Below the pieces are notes generated by a model, which was given only the letters and a program-made list of their open reading frames with translations, searched no databases and was not told where the DNA came from. Shown one piece after another: positions 5,181 through 5,415 of a stretch of DNA of 5,415 nt (position 1 is the first letter of the stretch; each line of letters begins with the position of its first letter). The DNA lies in assembly GCA_016793585.1 (NCBI GenBank), contig JAEUJR010001106.1, positions 1-5,415 on the forward strand, read 5' to 3'. The position numbers and the translations under genes were made by a program. The stretch is from Archangium sp. (GTDB lineage: Bacteria; Myxococcota; Myxococcia; Myxococcales; Myxococcaceae).

Positions 5181-5415
5181 ATGGCAGCAGGCCGTCGCAC
5201 GGGCGGTGAAGGCGATTCCGAAGGGCCAGACCGCTGGCTACGCGCTCATCGCCCTGCTGGCCGGAAAACCCGGAGCCTCTCGCGCCGTCGTGCGTGCGCT
5301 CCACGAGCTCGACGACGTTCCCTGGTGGCGCGTCATCAAGAGCGACGGCACGGTGGCGAAGGAGATGTTCGCGAAGCAGGCCCCGAAGCTGAAGCGTGAA
5401 GGCGTGGCGCTCACC
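5167..5415 (+). CDS. Alkyltransferase-like (ATL) protein, MGMT/AGT DNA-binding fold with PWWRV in place of PCHRV, 3' partial
   Basis: The gene is open to the right edge; 83 residues are visible. They match the C-terminal DNA-binding domain of O6-alkylguanine-DNA alkyltransferases: 'IPKGQTAGYALIALLAG' (17-33, with the conserved Tyr25), the recognition helix 'GASRAVVRALHEL' (36-48, with Arg39 at the Arg-finger position that pushes the damaged base out), then VPWWRVIKSDG (51-61) and a final 'Q..KL+.EGV'. The alkyl-accepting Cys of PCHRV is Trp53, as in ATL proteins, which bind O6-alkylguanine without repairing it and pass it to nucleotide excision repair. The following His is also Trp (Trp54), which is unusual. 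GTG 5167 is preferred because ACGAGGAT lies about seven bases upstream and the protein then begins as ATL proteins usually do. ATG 5143 is the alternative and would add eight residues. The gene overlaps the upstream coding region by 14 bases (38 with the alternative). The protein acts in the cytoplasm on DNA. Confidence 0.88.
   Translation, partial: MSGSEWQQAVARAVKAIPKGQTAGYALIALLAGKPGASRAVVRALHELDDVPWWRVIKSDGTVAKEMFAKQAPKLKREGVALT

Noticed and set aside
5181..5399. Plus-strand 72-codon frame starting at ATG 5181
   Set aside because: It is an out-of-frame reading of the ATL gene, which matches a known family across the whole stretch.

Overview
This is a compact, high-GC window with no RNA genes, insertion sequences or CRISPR. 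The gene set is seven genes on alternating strands: a golvesin-domain wall amidase, short-signal lipoproteins, a TolB-like propeller and an alkyltransferase-like protein. Together with the GC bias at third codon positions, this suggests a delta-proteobacterial lineage, most likely Myxococcota. That placement is an inference from gene content and composition; no marker gene is present.

Layout, left to right. (1) 3-560 (+): the 3' end of a secreted N-acetylmuramoyl-L-alanine amidase. It keeps the last part of the Amidase_2 domain, a Thr-Pro linker encoded by a DNA repeat, and a golvesin C-terminal-like domain. (2) 557-1798 (+): a lipoprotein with a TolB-like beta-propeller, whose GTG start overlaps the amidase stop. 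(3) 1784-2602 (-): a LysM + M23 (LytM-type) lipoprotein with all metal-binding and catalytic residues, overlapping gene 2 tail to tail. (4) 2649-3281 (+): an unrecognised protein made of two tandem copies of one domain of about 95 residues. (5) 3273-4040 (-): a lipoprotein resembling the rhombotarget lipoproteins, with an excellent Shine-Dalgarno and a tail-to-tail overlap with gene 4. (6) 4128-5180 (+): a membrane protein with a two-helix hairpin between long cytoplasmic coiled coils. (7) 5167-5415 (+, runs off the window): an alkyltransferase-like (ATL) DNA-repair protein in which the alkyl-acceptor motif PCHRV reads PWWRV. This gene is open at the window edge and is easily missed.

Genes 1-3 and 5 form an envelope group: two different peptidoglycan hydrolases (an amidase and an endopeptidase) and two other lipoproteins. 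Genes 1-2 and genes 6-7 look like translationally coupled pairs. The only non-coding stretches are two short divergent regions (46 and 87 bases), and both carry small direct repeats that could be regulatory.

I see no convincing new multi-gene system. The items most worth a second look are the internally duplicated unknown protein and the Trp-Trp ATL protein.
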